A model generated the notes under the pieces. The model ran no database searches and was not told the DNA's origin. It saw only the letters and a program-made list of their open reading frames with translations. This document shows positions 1 to 13,388 of a DNA stretch of 64,000 bases, one piece after another. Both the position numbers and the translations under genes were made by a program. Each line of letters opens with the position of its first letter. Position 1 is the first letter of the stretch. The stretch is taken from contig JAAOMT010000088.1 of assembly GCA_016748015.1 (NCBI GenBank), positions 398,542 through 462,541 on the forward strand. Reading direction: 5' to 3'. Source of the stretch: Geosiphon pyriformis. Its lineage: Eukaryota > Glomeromycota > Glomeromycetes > Archaeosporales > Geosiphonaceae.

Positions 1-1495
1 AACCAAGCATAATTTTTTTTTTCAGTTTTTCTCAGCAAAAATTGAACACATGTCTAGCTTTGCATCAGCATATATTCGTGTCAGTGCGTGATTGCATTTT
101 CGCAAAATCAAAGGGTTACAACATGGGTTTTAAGGTAACATTTTGAAAATCTCAGATATTTTTTAATCAAAATTCCAAGTACAAATATAAAAAAAAATAA
201 TTACTTGCTCTCAAAAACGAATTTCTTTGGTTAATGGCTTCCACTAGAAATTTTATTTGTACTACGTGAACCGAAATTAAAGTTTTTTTTTTTTTTTTAA
301 TTGAGCATTTAAAGCTTTCTCAGGACTAAGAAAAAAAGCTCATCTGATGACAAGAAAAATTTTATGTATTAATCACGATCGATTTTTCCATATTCTAAGA
401 AAAAGAATAGAAAAAATCTTTCATGATTAATTATAATATTAAGTTCTGGCAAAATATAATATCCATAGAATTTAAGTCTCATTCCTATCGATTATTGCCG
501 ATAATCAAAAAATTGTAAATTCAGGTTTTGTGTTTGTATTTTCATTTTTTGGTTCATTGAACTCATTGGATCCTTTGAAATTAACCAAAGAGACAGGTTT
601 AAAATATACAAAAAAAAAAAGATAAACGAGATTGTTTAAGGTAAGTATAGTCTGAACTTTAATATTTGAATCATAATTAGATATGATGAAAATCGACATA
701 TAAACTTCGACTTTTTGACCTATTTTTTGATTGTTTTTGTGCATGGTTCATTGAGCTATCAACTCTAAATAAATATTCCGCAATTTTGAGAAACAATAGA
801 ATTTTTTTCGAAAATCAAAAGTTTTGCATTAATAAAAAAAATATGTGACCTTACCAAATGCTTCTTATAATTTTAAATAAAAGCTTGATCTTAAAGTGGT
901 GCAAAATAAAATGACGTATTTCATTTTAATAAGGTTCATTATTCTAAACAAGGTTATTACAGGAGATTTTTATAACTGCCGATGTCCGAGGTTGTCATGG
1001 TCATCTGAGACTGCAACAAGAAATTAATAAAAATGCAAAGGTTTTAATTTTTAAGATACAGGAAACTAATTGGTTTATTGCATAAGAATTATGTCAGTAT
1101 TACGAAGGTGATTTAATATGTAACTATCGATTCTAAATAATAATAATAAAAATTGTTGAAATTTTACATAATTCATTTTCACATTTTTGGAAAACTCCAT
1201 GTCAACACAAGTAGACGATTATAAAGGATTACGGAAAATTTATCGCATAAAAAGGAATTGATTATCTTTCCATTTCAAATTGTGATATAGTTTGAAAATT
1301 AAATTTCACTTTTTTAGAAAAGTTCAACAATGGTCCGTGCAGAGAATCGAATTCAATAGGCTGGATAAGAATGTTTATTGAAAATCCAAGATTGTGGTTG
1401 GATAAATTTTTTCATTTTCTATAATCTCGTTTTTTCGAACTTTAACATTTTCTTTTTCATTTATCGTCAAAAATAAAAAGTAAAATGGATCTAAG

Positions 1496-1497
<2 letters not shown>

Positions 1498-1531
<34 letters not shown>
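1498..1531. repeat. (GAT)n microsatellite
   Basis: About eleven uninterrupted GAT units. A similar tract lies near 14.6 kb. Confidence 0.95.
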
Positions 1532-2426
1532 CAAAAAGTAAATTCTTTATTCAAATGTCTGTTATGTAATGTATCTTCGAATTTTTATTTGGGGATCAGC
1601 AAGAAGAAGTAAAAAGTTGAAGAAAATATCGAGATAGCTAACAGCGAAACCAATTATCAAGAAGAATTTCCAAATATATAAAATTTTTTGGCAAGATTCA
1701 TTTCAAAGATTTAATAAATTTTTATTTCCTGAATCAAAGTTGTTTAGCTCAATTATATTAATGGTAAATATTTTTACATGTGACAAAAATTAAATATTTT
1801 TCTGGATCTCATTATGTTTCTGTCCTGGACTCTGACCTAAATAGAAATTTAAATTAAGATTCATTATGTATTTCAAGATCTTTGGATCTTGATAATTTTT
1901 AACCGGTCAATTACTTGATTTTTTAATAATGCTAAAAAATTTGAAACACGTTTTTATGATTTTAAAATAAAAATCAAGAATTTTTTAAATGAAATGATTT
2001 TTTAAATAAATAAAAATAAATTTTTAGTTTCTGTATATAATTTTTTTGTAAATATGATTAAAAGATTTCCAAAATTTTATTTATTTAAATATACAACATG
2101 AATAATTGAAGAAAATTTTTAATAAATAAATAAATTAATATTAAATAAATAGAATAAATAGATAACATTTTTTATAAAATATTTTTGTAAATTATATATA
2201 TATATATATATGTTTTTATAATGTGATTTATATATAAATCACATTAAAATTTAATTTTTTAAATTTAAAATAAATTATTTCTTTAATTTTTAATTTTTGT
2301 AATAAAATAAATTCTTATTTTTATTTTATATTTTTTCTAAGTTTTTTTTTTTGTAATAAAATAAATAATAATAATAATTATTATTATTATTATATATTTT
2401 AATTTTTCAATAAAGTCTTGTTAAAA

Positions 2427-2463
2427 CTCCCTCCCTCTCCTCCCCTCCCCTCCCCTCCCCTTC
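2427..2463. repeat. CT-only tract with (CCCCT) units
   Basis: A purely pyrimidine tract ending in several CCCCT repeats, set in a region that otherwise lacks G and C. CCCCT is also the fungal stress-response element core, but no gene starts nearby, so I call it only a simple repeat. Confidence 0.85.
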
Positions 2464-2588
2464 CAAAGAGTCAACATAATTTATGACGAAAAAAAAATTA
2501 ATAATATTTCAAATTTTGCTCCGATTAAATTTAGTTCAAAATAAAATATTTTTTCTTGTATATTTATATTTTATTTAATTATAATCAT

Positions 2589-2590
<2 letters not shown>

Positions 2591-2631
<41 letters not shown>

Positions 2632-2669
2632 CTATATTAATTTTTAATACCAAAAAATTTTGAATTTAA

Positions 2670-2702
<33 letters not shown>
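2591..2702. repeat. (TAA)n / (TTA)n inverted pair
   Basis: A run of about 13 TAA units (2591-2629) is followed 41 bp later by about 10 TTA units (2671-2702). The two tracts are reverse complements and could form a long AT hairpin. Confidence 0.85.
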
Positions 2703-3051
2703 GATTATTATTAAAATTTTTTTTTTTTAAATGAATTTATTCGATTATTAGAGTAAAGATTTTATTTTAAAAAAATTTTTTTTTAAAAATATAAATATCA
2801 AATATTAAAATATTTATTTCACTTAAAAACAATCTGAATAAAATAATATATATATATTTAAATTATTTAAAAATAAATCTTTTGTTATCAATTTTTTAAA
2901 AATAATTTAATTTAATCAAATTTATTCTAATAAAAAAAGAATAATTTTAATTAAATCTTATTTTCTAAACATTTAAATATTATTAAAATTATTTTTATGT
3001 TTTTTTTTATTTTAATTAAAAATAAAATAAAAAATAGAATCAAATAATAAA

Positions 3052-3082
<31 letters not shown>

Positions 3083-3639
3083 CTATATTAATTTTTTTAT
3101 TCTATTTTATTTATTAAACACCAAATACAAAATACAAAATAAAGAATATTTAATAGTTTTGTTTTTTATTTATAAAATTAATAGTTAAATAAAGATTTTA
3201 TTTTCAAATATTTAAAAATTAATATTTATTTTTATTTAATCTAATAGCTTTAATTTTTAAATTCAATCAATCTTCATAATAATAAATAGTTATTAAACAA
3301 AAAGATTAATCAAAGTGATAATAAACATGATAATATTTGACATATTTTTAACTTAAAAAATAATTCACAATTAAATATATTTATTTAAATATAAAGTAAA
3401 AGATATATTTTTATTTATATCACTTATTGATTAAAATAATATTATAAGTATTAAACACACTTGTAATTATTTGAAAAAAAAATTGATTGATTCAATCAGA
3501 ATTACATTTACAAATGTGATTTTAATATTAATAATTGTTGGGGTATTTACATGTGAACGCATAATCTTGGCATAAATTCAAGTTTAAATGGAATTTTTCC
3601 AAATTGAGATTAATATATATACATATATATACATATATA

Positions 3640-3661
3640 TTTCTTTCTTTCTTTCTTTCTT
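3640..3661. repeat. (TTTC)n microsatellite
   Basis: Five tandem TTTC units just after a run of alternating TA/CA motifs. Confidence 0.9.
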
Positions 3662-5717
3662 TACTATGAATATTTCAAAATAAAATATATTAGAGATGCA
3701 AAAATACGATTTTCTGTTAGATTAATATAAATTTCAAGATAATTTTTTGTTTATTAAATCTAAACATGTATTTCAGATTACTAATATAACAATGGGTTTA
3801 TTTCTGATTAGTTCAATTATCAGATATGATCTTTTTTTGTTAGATTCGGGGTTGCTGATTAATTTATGATATACGTCAAGCACTTGATAATTAGTAATAG
3901 AAAATGCTCATAGATTTAGAAAAGTATTCCCAAAATAAGATGGTTGGAGCGACAAGTGTTATCTTAAAATAGGTCATAATTTTTTATAAAAGTCAATGAT
4001 TTGATCATTCTTATATCATTTAATTTATCAGGTTTAGAAAGGGGCGCAAACAAATAAAATTTGCATTTTTCGCCTTGAAATTTTCGTTTTCAAGCAGTAA
4101 ATTATTTAAATTCTGGACACTTTAAATGACCAATAATAATTAATACAATTTTTTTTATAACAATTTCCAATTTTTTAAAAAAAAAATACTCTAAAATTTT
4201 TACTTTCAAGAAGCTGTTAATTGAATACTAGTAAATGTATAATAAAATATGTAAAATGACCGAATTTGTAAATATTGAAGAAAAAAATTATTTATTCAAA
4301 CTTTAGGAAAAATTGCTGAATTTTTTTTAGGAAGATCTAATTGCTTTTGACATGGAAAAAAAAAGTGGCAAAGAATTTAGCACGTGATTTTTATTTTCCA
4401 TTGTTGGTTTTTAATCAAAATAACCATTAATACATGCATCATGAATGAAACATTATTAATTAAGGTTACACTGCATAAATGTTTCCACGCGTAAACAAGT
4501 AACCATTTCTCAAACATGTAACATTCTCCGGAAAAACCAGCTCGAATTTTCGGAAAAAGTATCATTTGAATGATACAAAAAGCTCTTTTATCTTTAGATA
4601 ATTTTGTGGTTCAACAGATATTTTCTTGTAAAGCATTAAAATTCTATCAAAGAAATTCACATTTGTCATTTGTAAGTTGAGTAAATATCAATTTATTAAC
4701 CTTTAAATGTTTCTATGAGAAATAAGGTAATGTGACAGTAAGATTTTTAATAATTTTTGTCATTCAATACGTTTTTCATTATTCTCCTTTTAAATTATAA
4801 TGATACCTCAAGAATATTAACGAATTAACAAAGTAACAAAGTTTAATTCCTAATTTAACCATATATCTTATTCTTAATTTCAAAAAGAAATTTATGGTCT
4901 CTTTGAAATAAATTTTAGATATTTAAAAAAAAACTTAATTCTCAAAATATTCATACTGATTGGTCACCAAATCTTAATCAACAAAAAAGCCAAGTTTTAA
5001 ATTAGTTTACTTTTTACCTTTTTTTTAGAAATTAAAATTTAACCATTTTTTATGCTTTCCTAAAAATTATGACCATAAATAGTTTTCCTTCTCCAAAATA
5101 AATTTTTTATGTGTAACAATTCTAGCAGATGTTCATATTATATCAACGTTTCATATTAAATTTAATACATGGCAGTTAACAACCACCATTGTATTGTTAC
5201 CCCAGATAGAGCCCGGTTTTTAAAATCTTTACCAAAAATGCCAGCTTGATAGACTGTGAAAGATCACGTTTCGCTTTCTTAATAAATGGCTTGATACATG
5301 TATTAATCAATAAGAAAAAGGTGTTGCAAAATAACATTCAATATATGAACCTGTCCTGTTTCAAATATTACTTTGTTTTGTGTATAATCATAAGCGCCCT
5401 GTTGCATTTAAATAGGGGGCGAAAACTTATAAATCTGCCGACTGTTTGAAATGTGATAATTTTTTAAAAAGTTTTTTCTTTCATTCTTTTGGTCTCATTG
5501 ATTGAGAATTAAGTTTTTTTAACGAATTTTTTTTAGATATTTAGAATAGAATATAGAGTCTAACTCAAAATAATTGTAAATTCTTTGCCATTTCAAAAAC
5601 TGAATTTAAAAAATTCCTTTGAAAAATCCAACCTTTGAAAAATTCATTAAACTTTTTTTTATTTTCCGATTAAATCTTCATTTCATTTCATCACTCTCAA
5701 AACTTTCTTCAATAATA

Positions 5718-6527
5718 ATGATTCGTTTGCCTTCGTACTTTTATTTCCTTTGCCTTTCCAGTTGGTTATTTACTCATATTTTATCAATACCTCTCACAAA
5801 ACGAGATCAATTCTCAGGTGATGCAACCTTTTACAACCCTGGTCTTGGGGCATGTGGTCAAACGAGTAGTGATAGTTCATTAATCGCAGCCATCAATCGT
5901 CCGCAATGGGGAAACCCTTCAAATCCCAATATGAATCCAATCTGTGGAAAGCAAGCCATTGTCAAAGGACCGAAAGGAACAGTTACTGTAACAGTTGTGG
6001 ATATGGTGAGTTAAGAATAGAAAAGATTTGAAAAAATGGTTTAATGAATGCATATAATTTTTTGTAAGAAATCAATTCAGCATCTAATTTTTTTAAATTA
6101 TCTTACAAAGTGCCCTGTCTGCGGATTTGGTAGCCTCGATTTATCCCCAGCTGCATTTAATCAAATTGGCGACCCCAACGCCGGTCGAATATCAATAACA
6201 TGGTCATTTGCAGGGGAAAATTCACCAGCTCCATCTTCTTCATCTTCATCATCATCATCATCTTCTTCTTCTTCTTCACCATCTTCTTCACTTCCTCCAT
6301 CACTATCAACTCCAAATAGTAACCAACACACTACAAGCATTAGTTCTGCTCAAAAATTGCCCACTCCAACTTCATCACCTGGAGCGAGCTCAACATCGTC
6401 TTCGTTACCTTCGTCGACAAGTAATGCATCCCACACACCCCTCATGATAAAGAATACTAAATTAGCTGATATTGCTTTTGCTTTCGTTCATGGTGAAGTT
6501 TTGATAGAAATCATTAATTTAAAGTAA
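5718..6527 (+). CDS. Secreted RlpA-like double-psi beta-barrel protein with Ser/Pro-rich tail
   Basis: Two exons, 5718-6005 and 6111-6527, with a 105-nt phase-0 intron (GTGAGT...AAAG), giving 234 residues. The Met at 5718 begins a hydrophobic signal peptide (residues 1 to about 25) followed by a Lys-Arg pair at 28-29 that looks like a Kex2 propeptide site. Residues 30 to about 125 form the barrel: SGDATFY near the start, the intron falling inside VVDM/CPVCGFG, then LDLSPAAF and ITW. This is the pattern of RlpA-like/expansin-related fungal proteins, which are secreted and often bind or loosen cell-wall polysaccharide; no catalytic activity is proven for this group. The remaining roughly 100 residues are low-complexity Ser/Pro/Thr, probably O-glycosylated. 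The extreme C-terminus is moderately hydrophobic but is not a clear GPI signal, and a further 3' intron cannot be excluded. Confidence 0.85.
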
Positions 6528-6814
6528 ATTTATTAAATAGATTTTCTGGTCTTTTATTTTGTTCAATAATCAGATTACTTGATGATTTTGAAAATCACAG
6601 GACTATCATTTGGGTGATAATTCCTGCGAGATTCTAATTATTCAAATTAAAATGTTTAAGAAAAATAACAGTATAGAATTTAATTGAGCTCATATTCTAC
6701 CAATTGTTGCAAAATCTTTATTCAAATTTTATGTTTTAAACAAAAAACAATAAAGATTGACCTAAACTAAAATCTTTCAAGATCTCAAATGTGGAACTTC
6801 GCATATTGCAAATA

Positions 6815-6864
6815 TTGGATGGAAAATCATTCGGCACTTGGATGGAAAATCATTCGGCACTTGG
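6815..6864. repeat. 23-bp direct repeat, two copies
   Basis: Two perfect 23-bp copies beginning TTGGATGG and ending CGGCAC, followed by a degenerate third start. It lies about 290 bp after the barrel-protein stop, in non-coding sequence. Confidence 0.9.
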
Positions 6865-8220
6865 TTTGAAAATCACTTTAGCTCTACCACAAATAAATTG
6901 ATCATAATCATTGTAAGAATATAAAACTCTTCACAAATTTTGTAGGGATGACAAGTGAAGGAGATTGTATTAAAGGGTTACACCTTTTGGTCAAATCATA
7001 TTTAGATGCTTAGCTGTTATGATCGGGAGAAATTATATTCGACTAATCCAAAGATGATGAAAGACAATTAGAAAATGTTAAAGAAATTCTGTTAAACAGA
7101 AATATATAAATATTTAAGATAAAATAGTATGCAACCAAACTATAGAATTTTCAATTTAAAATTTTGTAATTATTCATTTAATTATGAATATCATTTTTTC
7201 AAAGCTTATTTTTTGTTCTCATTTTGAAAAGTTTAAAGCATACTTGTTATCACTTTATTAAAACTTTAGATTTTAAAAAAATTTCAGAAAAGATTTTAGC
7301 AATTGGCAGTTTTAATTCATTGACATTGAAAATATTTTAAGTTTCAACTAATCTTATTAACCTTGAATTATTTTAAAAGTCTCTGCTAATTGACAATCAA
7401 ACTTTTACAAAAAAAAATTTAATATATATTAAAAATTAAAAAATAGCTTTTAAACTAATACTTGTATTCTCCAGGCACAACACATAAAAATAACTACTAA
7501 TTCTTATCCCTTTTAGTAACCTGATCATAAATTTTTTTTTAAAGTTATGCCTTTTATAAAAAAATTTTCAGCTCGAATATTATCTCATTCAGAATTTTGA
7601 AAACTTAATTCATTTAGTTTGTTTTTTTATTGTATCAATATATGTCAAGTTATATAATATTTTCAAAACTAATTACCATTTTTTCTTGATTGATATCTTG
7701 GGCTAAAATCAATATAAATCAATATAAATTAATATTAATATTTATTGTTAATTTTCAGCATTGAATTATATAAATATATTTCTTATTTTAAAATCACATA
7801 TAAATTATCTTTTTAACAATTGTAATTCGAATATCCATTATTATATGCAATATATAATTTTTAATAATTTTTAATAATTTTTAATAATTTTTAATAATAA
7901 TAATAAGAGAATTATTTAAGTATTATAATGCAAAAACTTTATGCATTTATTTAAATTATATAATAATTAGCTTTCTAATAATAATTTCAAATAAAAATTA
8001 CTATATTATTATTCGAAACAAAAAAATGGAAGTGATTTAATTTAATTCTTAATTATTCAAATAAATATTTTTAATATCTAAATTTGTTTTAATTAATAAA
8101 AAGATAATATGATCAAAAATTATTGAATTTTAATAATACATTTTCTTATAATATTTATATATATATAAGTTTATTTAAAAACATTTATAAAAAATTTATT
8201 ATTTATTTTATTTATTTAAT
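6865..8220. other. AT-rich intergenic stretch
   Basis: No gene or RNA seen. There are short direct repeats of TTTTTAATAA near 7.86 kb and general A/T low complexity. Confidence 0.55.
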
Positions 8221-8224
8221 AATG

Positions 8225-8935
8225 CGTTAACTAAGTGTGATCCAACCACTACCTAATAAAAAATTTCTTTCATTATGTATTAGAAGCAGCTAACGCACTC
8301 TCTATATTTGACCAGCCACCCGGACCACACTAACTAGCCACACTATACACTGAATCTCCTCAAACCCTCTAAAGCACAATTAACCTACAGTGCTACCACA
8401 AATTTCTACCGTTTCATTAAATCCTTTATTTTAAAGCGTTTGTCTCTCCCACTGTTTTCGATTCTTCGACCCTAATTACACCTGTTTTTTCAGCATTTAG
8501 TTTGGCTCGGGGTATTTATATCCTTTCACAATGTCTACTTACTAACTTCTTTACGAGATCTGCAATCCTAAATATCCACATTATCTTCCCCTGTTGCCGT
8601 AAAACTATCGACTAAACACTTAAACCTCTCAACATATGCATTCACTTTTCACGGATTTCGCCCACTACTTCAGCCCTAACCCCTGAGTCAGAAACACATA
8701 AAAATGAATGGTTTTATATATCTATCTCATTGCATTTCAAACACTTCACACTCGGGTAAGAATTGTTATAATTTCTCTTTCTTACAGCTAGAGGAAGAAT
8801 TTCGTGTAGCGCCTTTATCATGTACGTGCACAAACCTGCTGTTTTCCTATTTGTTGTATCATTAAACATATTATTACCATTAGGATGCCAAACTGTTACC
8901 GTGAATCACCAGTCCACTAGGTTCTTATATAATTT
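8225..8935 (-). mobile_element. Non-LTR (LINE) retrotransposon relic, C-terminal end
   Basis: This 700-bp island is clearly richer in GC than both flanks. Read on the minus strand from about 8930 it gives TVTVWHPNG, then TYMIKALHEILPLAVRKR, YPSVKCLKC and NHSFLC in one frame with a few stops. A WHP motif, an LP(V/L)AVRKR stretch and a CxxC...H..C finger are what I recall from the end of LINE polyproteins, downstream of RNase H, in Glomeromycotina. Stops interrupt the frame near the first conserved Trp, between the CxxC and H..C parts, and after GEIREK. Further downstream the frame is lost. No target-site duplication or poly-A tail was identified, so the ends are approximate. Confidence 0.6.
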
Positions 8936-9767
8936 TTTTAATATATTTTTTATATAAATATTACATAATTTTTTTTTGTATAACTTAATTTATAAAAAAA
9001 TTATAATTTTATTTTGATAAACCAAATATTAAACAAATTTAAAATAAAAATATTTAGCTCTGTTTTTAAAGTTTACATTTTATATTATATAAATTTAAAT
9101 TGTAGCTATTTTTTGAATGAAAAATATATATTTTTTTTGTTAGGTTTAAAAAAATAAAAATAACTTTATTAATTATGAATAATATTTATAAAAAATTCAA
9201 AGTAAAAAAAGTTTTTATAGAGTTAACTGCTTAAAATTTTGCAATTTTATATGAACATATTATTTATTTAAATGTAAATATTTGTTAATCACAAATTATT
9301 AATTTCAAGAATCTATTGTTTTTATTTTTTATTTTAAATCAAGTTTAAAAAAGTATTCATTGTATTTGATTTAATTCTCATTCAAATAAAAATTTTCCTA
9401 TATTAATCAAAATTTCTTCAACAAGAACATTATTTAAAAAAATATTCCAAAGTAAAAAATTATTTTAAGATTTGATAGTTGATAATAACAAGATTTTCAA
9501 CAAAAATATAATTATAAATTATGTTATAAGTTAATATTATAAAGTAATTTTTCATTGTTTAGTTTTAACTGTTATCATAAAAATTATTAAGATGTATGGA
9601 TTAATTTTATTTCAATAATTACTGTAAACAAATCAACCTGTGATTCCATGTATTTTTTATAAGAATCAAAAATAACTGAAAAAAATGATTGATCTAAACG
9701 AATTCCTTAAAATTGGTTGAAAATAGAGCTGCCAACAATTTAAAAACTTTGCCAAAATCTTAATAAT

Positions 9768-10320
9768 TCCAGTTTAAAAATAGATCACATTTCATGGAAT
9801 TAAATAAAATTTTAATTCTACTTTTAAAGTTGACATTTTATAAAAAAATATTTTACTAAAAATAAAAGCTAATTTCTTAACCTCCTCTAAATAATCTTCT
9901 AAATTAAAATATTTTACATTTTAAATTTAGTACCATATAACCCGATATTATCTTATTTTAGTATTTCACTCATTAAGCTTAACAGTAATTATAACTCAAA
10001 ATCCTTAATATATATTTTGATATCACTAAGTTTCATATTGAGTAACCAATTTATAATTTCTAAAAAAAATTCGACATATTATTATGTTTGAATTTAAGTA
10101 ATAAATGGGACAATGAAATTTCCGATTTTTCGTTGAGGGAAATAAATATAATTTTTATTATCAAAATTTCCTTTTAAAAAGGAAACTATTTTGATAAAAC
10201 TGTATAAATGTGCAATATTTTTGGTTTTGCAAATGCATGAAAAAACGCTTCAAGATTTTTAGCCAAGCGTTGAACACATGATTTTCTATCAAAAATCCCA
10301 AATTTATTTATTTATTTCGG
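9768..10320 (+). repeat. Duplicated block, copy A (gene-less)
   Basis: This block matches 12905-13345 in the same orientation. Shared anchors in order include TTTTACTAAAAATAAAAGCT, ATTTCACTCATT, AATAAATGGGA, TATCAAAATTTCCTTTTAAA and GCGTTGAACAC. Similarity fades just after the last anchor. In copy B the same position is followed by a secreted-protein gene; here no related open frame follows. Confidence 0.75.
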
Positions 10321-10970
10321 AATACTGAATTCGATTATGAATGACTTATTGCATCACTATGGATTATAGATATAAAAGAAAAGCTCAAATGATCAGTGTT
10401 AGTTTGAAATAAAACCACCTTTTAAATTCTTATATAAAGACTACCTCGGTAAAATAATTTTCAAATTTATCTTCAGAAATCAAAGAAATACTTTTATTGT
10501 TATTTCTAAAGATTTAGAGTTGATTAAAATAAAGTTAGTTTTTAAGTATAACTATAAAAAATATACATAATTTGAATTATTAATAATTATTAGTAATTAT
10601 TAGTTTTAGTATTATTATATATTAAGAATATGTTTCACACAAAAACATATTTTAATTTAATATATATGTTTTTCATAAAAAATTTTAAAGACAGAGTTAT
10701 TAATAATATTTATATATCTCGGAATAGGAAATAATGAAATGGATAATTAAAAAAAAAGAGATAGATAATAAGTTTTAAATGTTATTGTCATTATTATTAA
10801 AATTTTCATTTCTAAAAAATTTATTCATATTCATTCTTTGATAGCTTTTTAATAGCAGTGTATAAAATTTAACTCGCAATACACAAAGAAAATTTTATTT
10901 TTTAAGATTTGAAATAAAATGGATTTAATTGTTCAATGTATTTTTAAACCAAATAAAAAATTGTCAGATA

Positions 10971-10975
<5 letters not shown>

Positions 10976-11001
<26 letters not shown>
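10976..11001. repeat. (TA)n microsatellite
   Basis: About twelve uninterrupted TA units. Confidence 0.9.
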
Positions 11002-11004
<3 letters not shown>

Positions 11005-12269
11005 TATTTTTAATTATTTTCCAAAATAAAAATCTAATTAAAAGTATAATTTTTTAATTTTAAAAATTATTGAACTTAAATATGTAATCTGAAAATTAAT
11101 GATTTCTTTGATTGCATTTTTTTATATTTTCTTTTTAAATCTAATTTTTATATAATAGTTATAAAATGTTTATAAAAAAAAATTATTAATGTATAAAAAT
11201 ATTTTAAAAAAAATAATATTAATTGATTATTACTAATTAAAAATTTGAAACCAAAAAAACATTATAAATTATTTTTTAATATTTTTTATTAATTATTTAT
11301 TTCATTTAAATTAGATTAATTATTAATATTTAATTTATAAAAATTTACAAATCTATTCTGAATTATGTTTATCAAAAAAAACTTGTTTATTATTGAAATA
11401 TTTAATATATAATTGTGCTAATATATATATTTTTAAATAATTGCAAAATGAAGAAAAATTAATATTTTTATAAAAACTATTTAAAAGTCTTGATAACAAT
11501 TTAAAAAACAGATTACTAAAAAGAGATAAAACAACAGTTTCAAAAATTAAAATAGCAAGTGAAATTTATTTTATTGCAATTAAAGAATATAGTTAACAAA
11601 AATTAGAATAATTTTAATTTTAATTAACATACATATATAACAACATAATACAAAATTATTGTTGAAAAAACATTGCACGGAAAAAAACACTTTTAAAATA
11701 TTAAAAAATGGAAAATTGGCCCATTGCAAATGTCAAAGATGAAAGATATTTTTAACCACATTTTATTAATTAAAATTTCAATCCAACCATTATCAAATAA
11801 AGTCATTCAAGTGATAAATGAGCTTGTTTTAATACTGTGATGAAATCTGTCTTGGCATGCTCTTTAGTAGTTATTTAAAGCTTAGCTTTTGCCAAAATTA
11901 TAGATGAAGTGATTGATCGAGTATTAGTTAAGCAAAAAAGGGTATTAAACATAATACATAGCAACAACAACAACAACAACAACAAAAACAACAACAAAGT
12001 GCATCAACACATCATCTTTCTTTTCAATCTCCTAAAGTACTGCATTACATCATAACAAGTTAGTTTGGAATAACTTCTATATAGCTTACCTTCACATTTC
12101 AGCAAGATAATAAAACTTTTATGTTATTTTTAGGCAATTTTTAATTTTTATATTTAAGAAAACATGTATTAAGGCCTCTTTACTTCCAAAAAAAAGCGTA
12201 ATATAACAAGTGGCCTAATTCACACAAAATTACATATGACGACAAGCTCACTTACTATTGCAAAATTAA

Positions 12270-12790
12270 TGAATAGAAGTTTTACTGGGGATACGAGACG
12301 CAAACAGCTTCGCGAAACCCAAGCGTATGGCTCTCTTCATGAAGTCCGGCATTCCCACTCCATTTACATGGTATTCCCCAATAAAAGGTGTAGGTAAATA
12401 GGCTCTTATGACGTCAGTCGTATTGATCGTCTTTGCAAATCTATGAACGACTTTTGCTCAAAGAAAGATAAAGTAAATACCTCCTTAAACGTAAGAAAGG
12501 TAAAGTCAAATACGATTATGCCTATGCAGTAAATGATCTTACACTCGCAGGCAGAAATATACAGAAAGGCTGTCACATTTTTCACTCACAAATTTGCTAT
12601 CGGACATGGTAAAGGGAAAAACACGACAAAACAGTTAGAAAGAAACTATGAGGGGGCATTATCAATTTCGTCAAAGTCTGATGACCAAGACAGAAGAATT
12701 CGAAGTCCGAGTTATTATCCAAAATGAGGCCTATACCTTTAAAATTGTATCTGGTCTTACCAATAGTCGTTACATAAAAATGCTGAGTAT
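12270..12790 (+). pseudogene. Decayed coding-like island, family not recognised
   Basis: The segment has markedly higher GC than its surroundings, and plausible peptide pieces run through different plus-strand frames: RSFTGDTRRKQLRETQAYGS near 12.27 kb, YDYAYAVNDLTLAGRNIQK near 12.51 kb, and KTEEFEVRVIIQNEAYTF near 12.69 kb. Frames switch at least twice and stops interrupt them. It looks like a dead gene or transposon fragment. I do not recognise the family. Confidence 0.35.
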
Positions 12791-12904
12791 TTAATTATTA
12801 TTAATGTGTTACAATCCATCCGTAATATATATATCTTAGATATAAATGAGTTCCTTAGATTGAGAACCGAGCTGCTATTAAAAAAAAAGTTTGAATTCAT
12901 AAAA

Positions 12905-13345
12905 TTAGATTTAAATATTTAAACTAATTTTAAACTTGACAGTGTATAAAAAGATATTTTACTAAAAATAAAAGCTGATTTCCTTATCTCTAAATAATCA
13001 GCTAAATTATTTCTGCAGGATTTAAATAACTCTATAAGACTAATTATCAATCTTCGAATCATGATTATTTGATTTGCTATCTTATTTTGGGATTTCACTC
13101 ATTTAAACTTTAAAATAAATATAAATCAACATATTATTGGTCGTTATGCTTGTACCAATCAATAAATGGGAGAATGAGATTTTCCAATTTTGGTTGAGAG
13201 AAATTTAGTATCAAAATTTCCTTTTAAAGAAACTATTTTTGATAAAGTCTAAGTTTTTTAGCTTGGCATATGCCATAGATAGTTAAAATTTATGATCTCC
13301 AGCTAAAGCGTTGAACACCTTATTTTTTATAAAAATCTCCATAAG
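12905..13345 (+). repeat. Duplicated block, copy B (upstream of secreted-protein gene)
   Basis: Second copy of the block at 9768-10320, ending about 45 bp before the start codon at 13389. It probably contains the promoter of that gene. A weaker echo of the motif ATTTTGGTTGAG followed by ATCAA-ATTTCCTTT also occurs about 485 bp upstream of the related gene at 28577 (near 28092-28130). Confidence 0.75.
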
Positions 13346-13388
13346 AAATATTTTTTAAATTTTTATTTCTAACCATTTAATTTTCAAA

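Larger units (their letters stand above)
1..5717. other. AT-rich intergenic stretch with microsatellites
   Basis: No coding region could be supported on either strand. Frames are short and interrupted, and 2.0-3.5 kb is close to pure A/T with many trinucleotide tracts. No tRNA-like B-box or other RNA gene was recognised. Simple repeats are listed separately. Confidence 0.6.
8936..12260. other. AT-rich intergenic stretch containing a duplicated block
   Basis: No coding region can be supported. It contains the upstream copy of a duplicated block (9768-10320), a (TA)n tract at about 10976-11001 and a (CAA)n tract near 11961-11998. Confidence 0.55.

Noticed and set aside
2425-2463. Possible telomere-like or stress-element array
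   Set aside because: The unit is CCCCT, not a fungal telomere repeat, and no gene lies close enough for a regulatory role.
6208-6447. His/Leu-rich overlapping frame in the barrel gene
   Set aside because: Shadow of the Ser repeat in the next frame.
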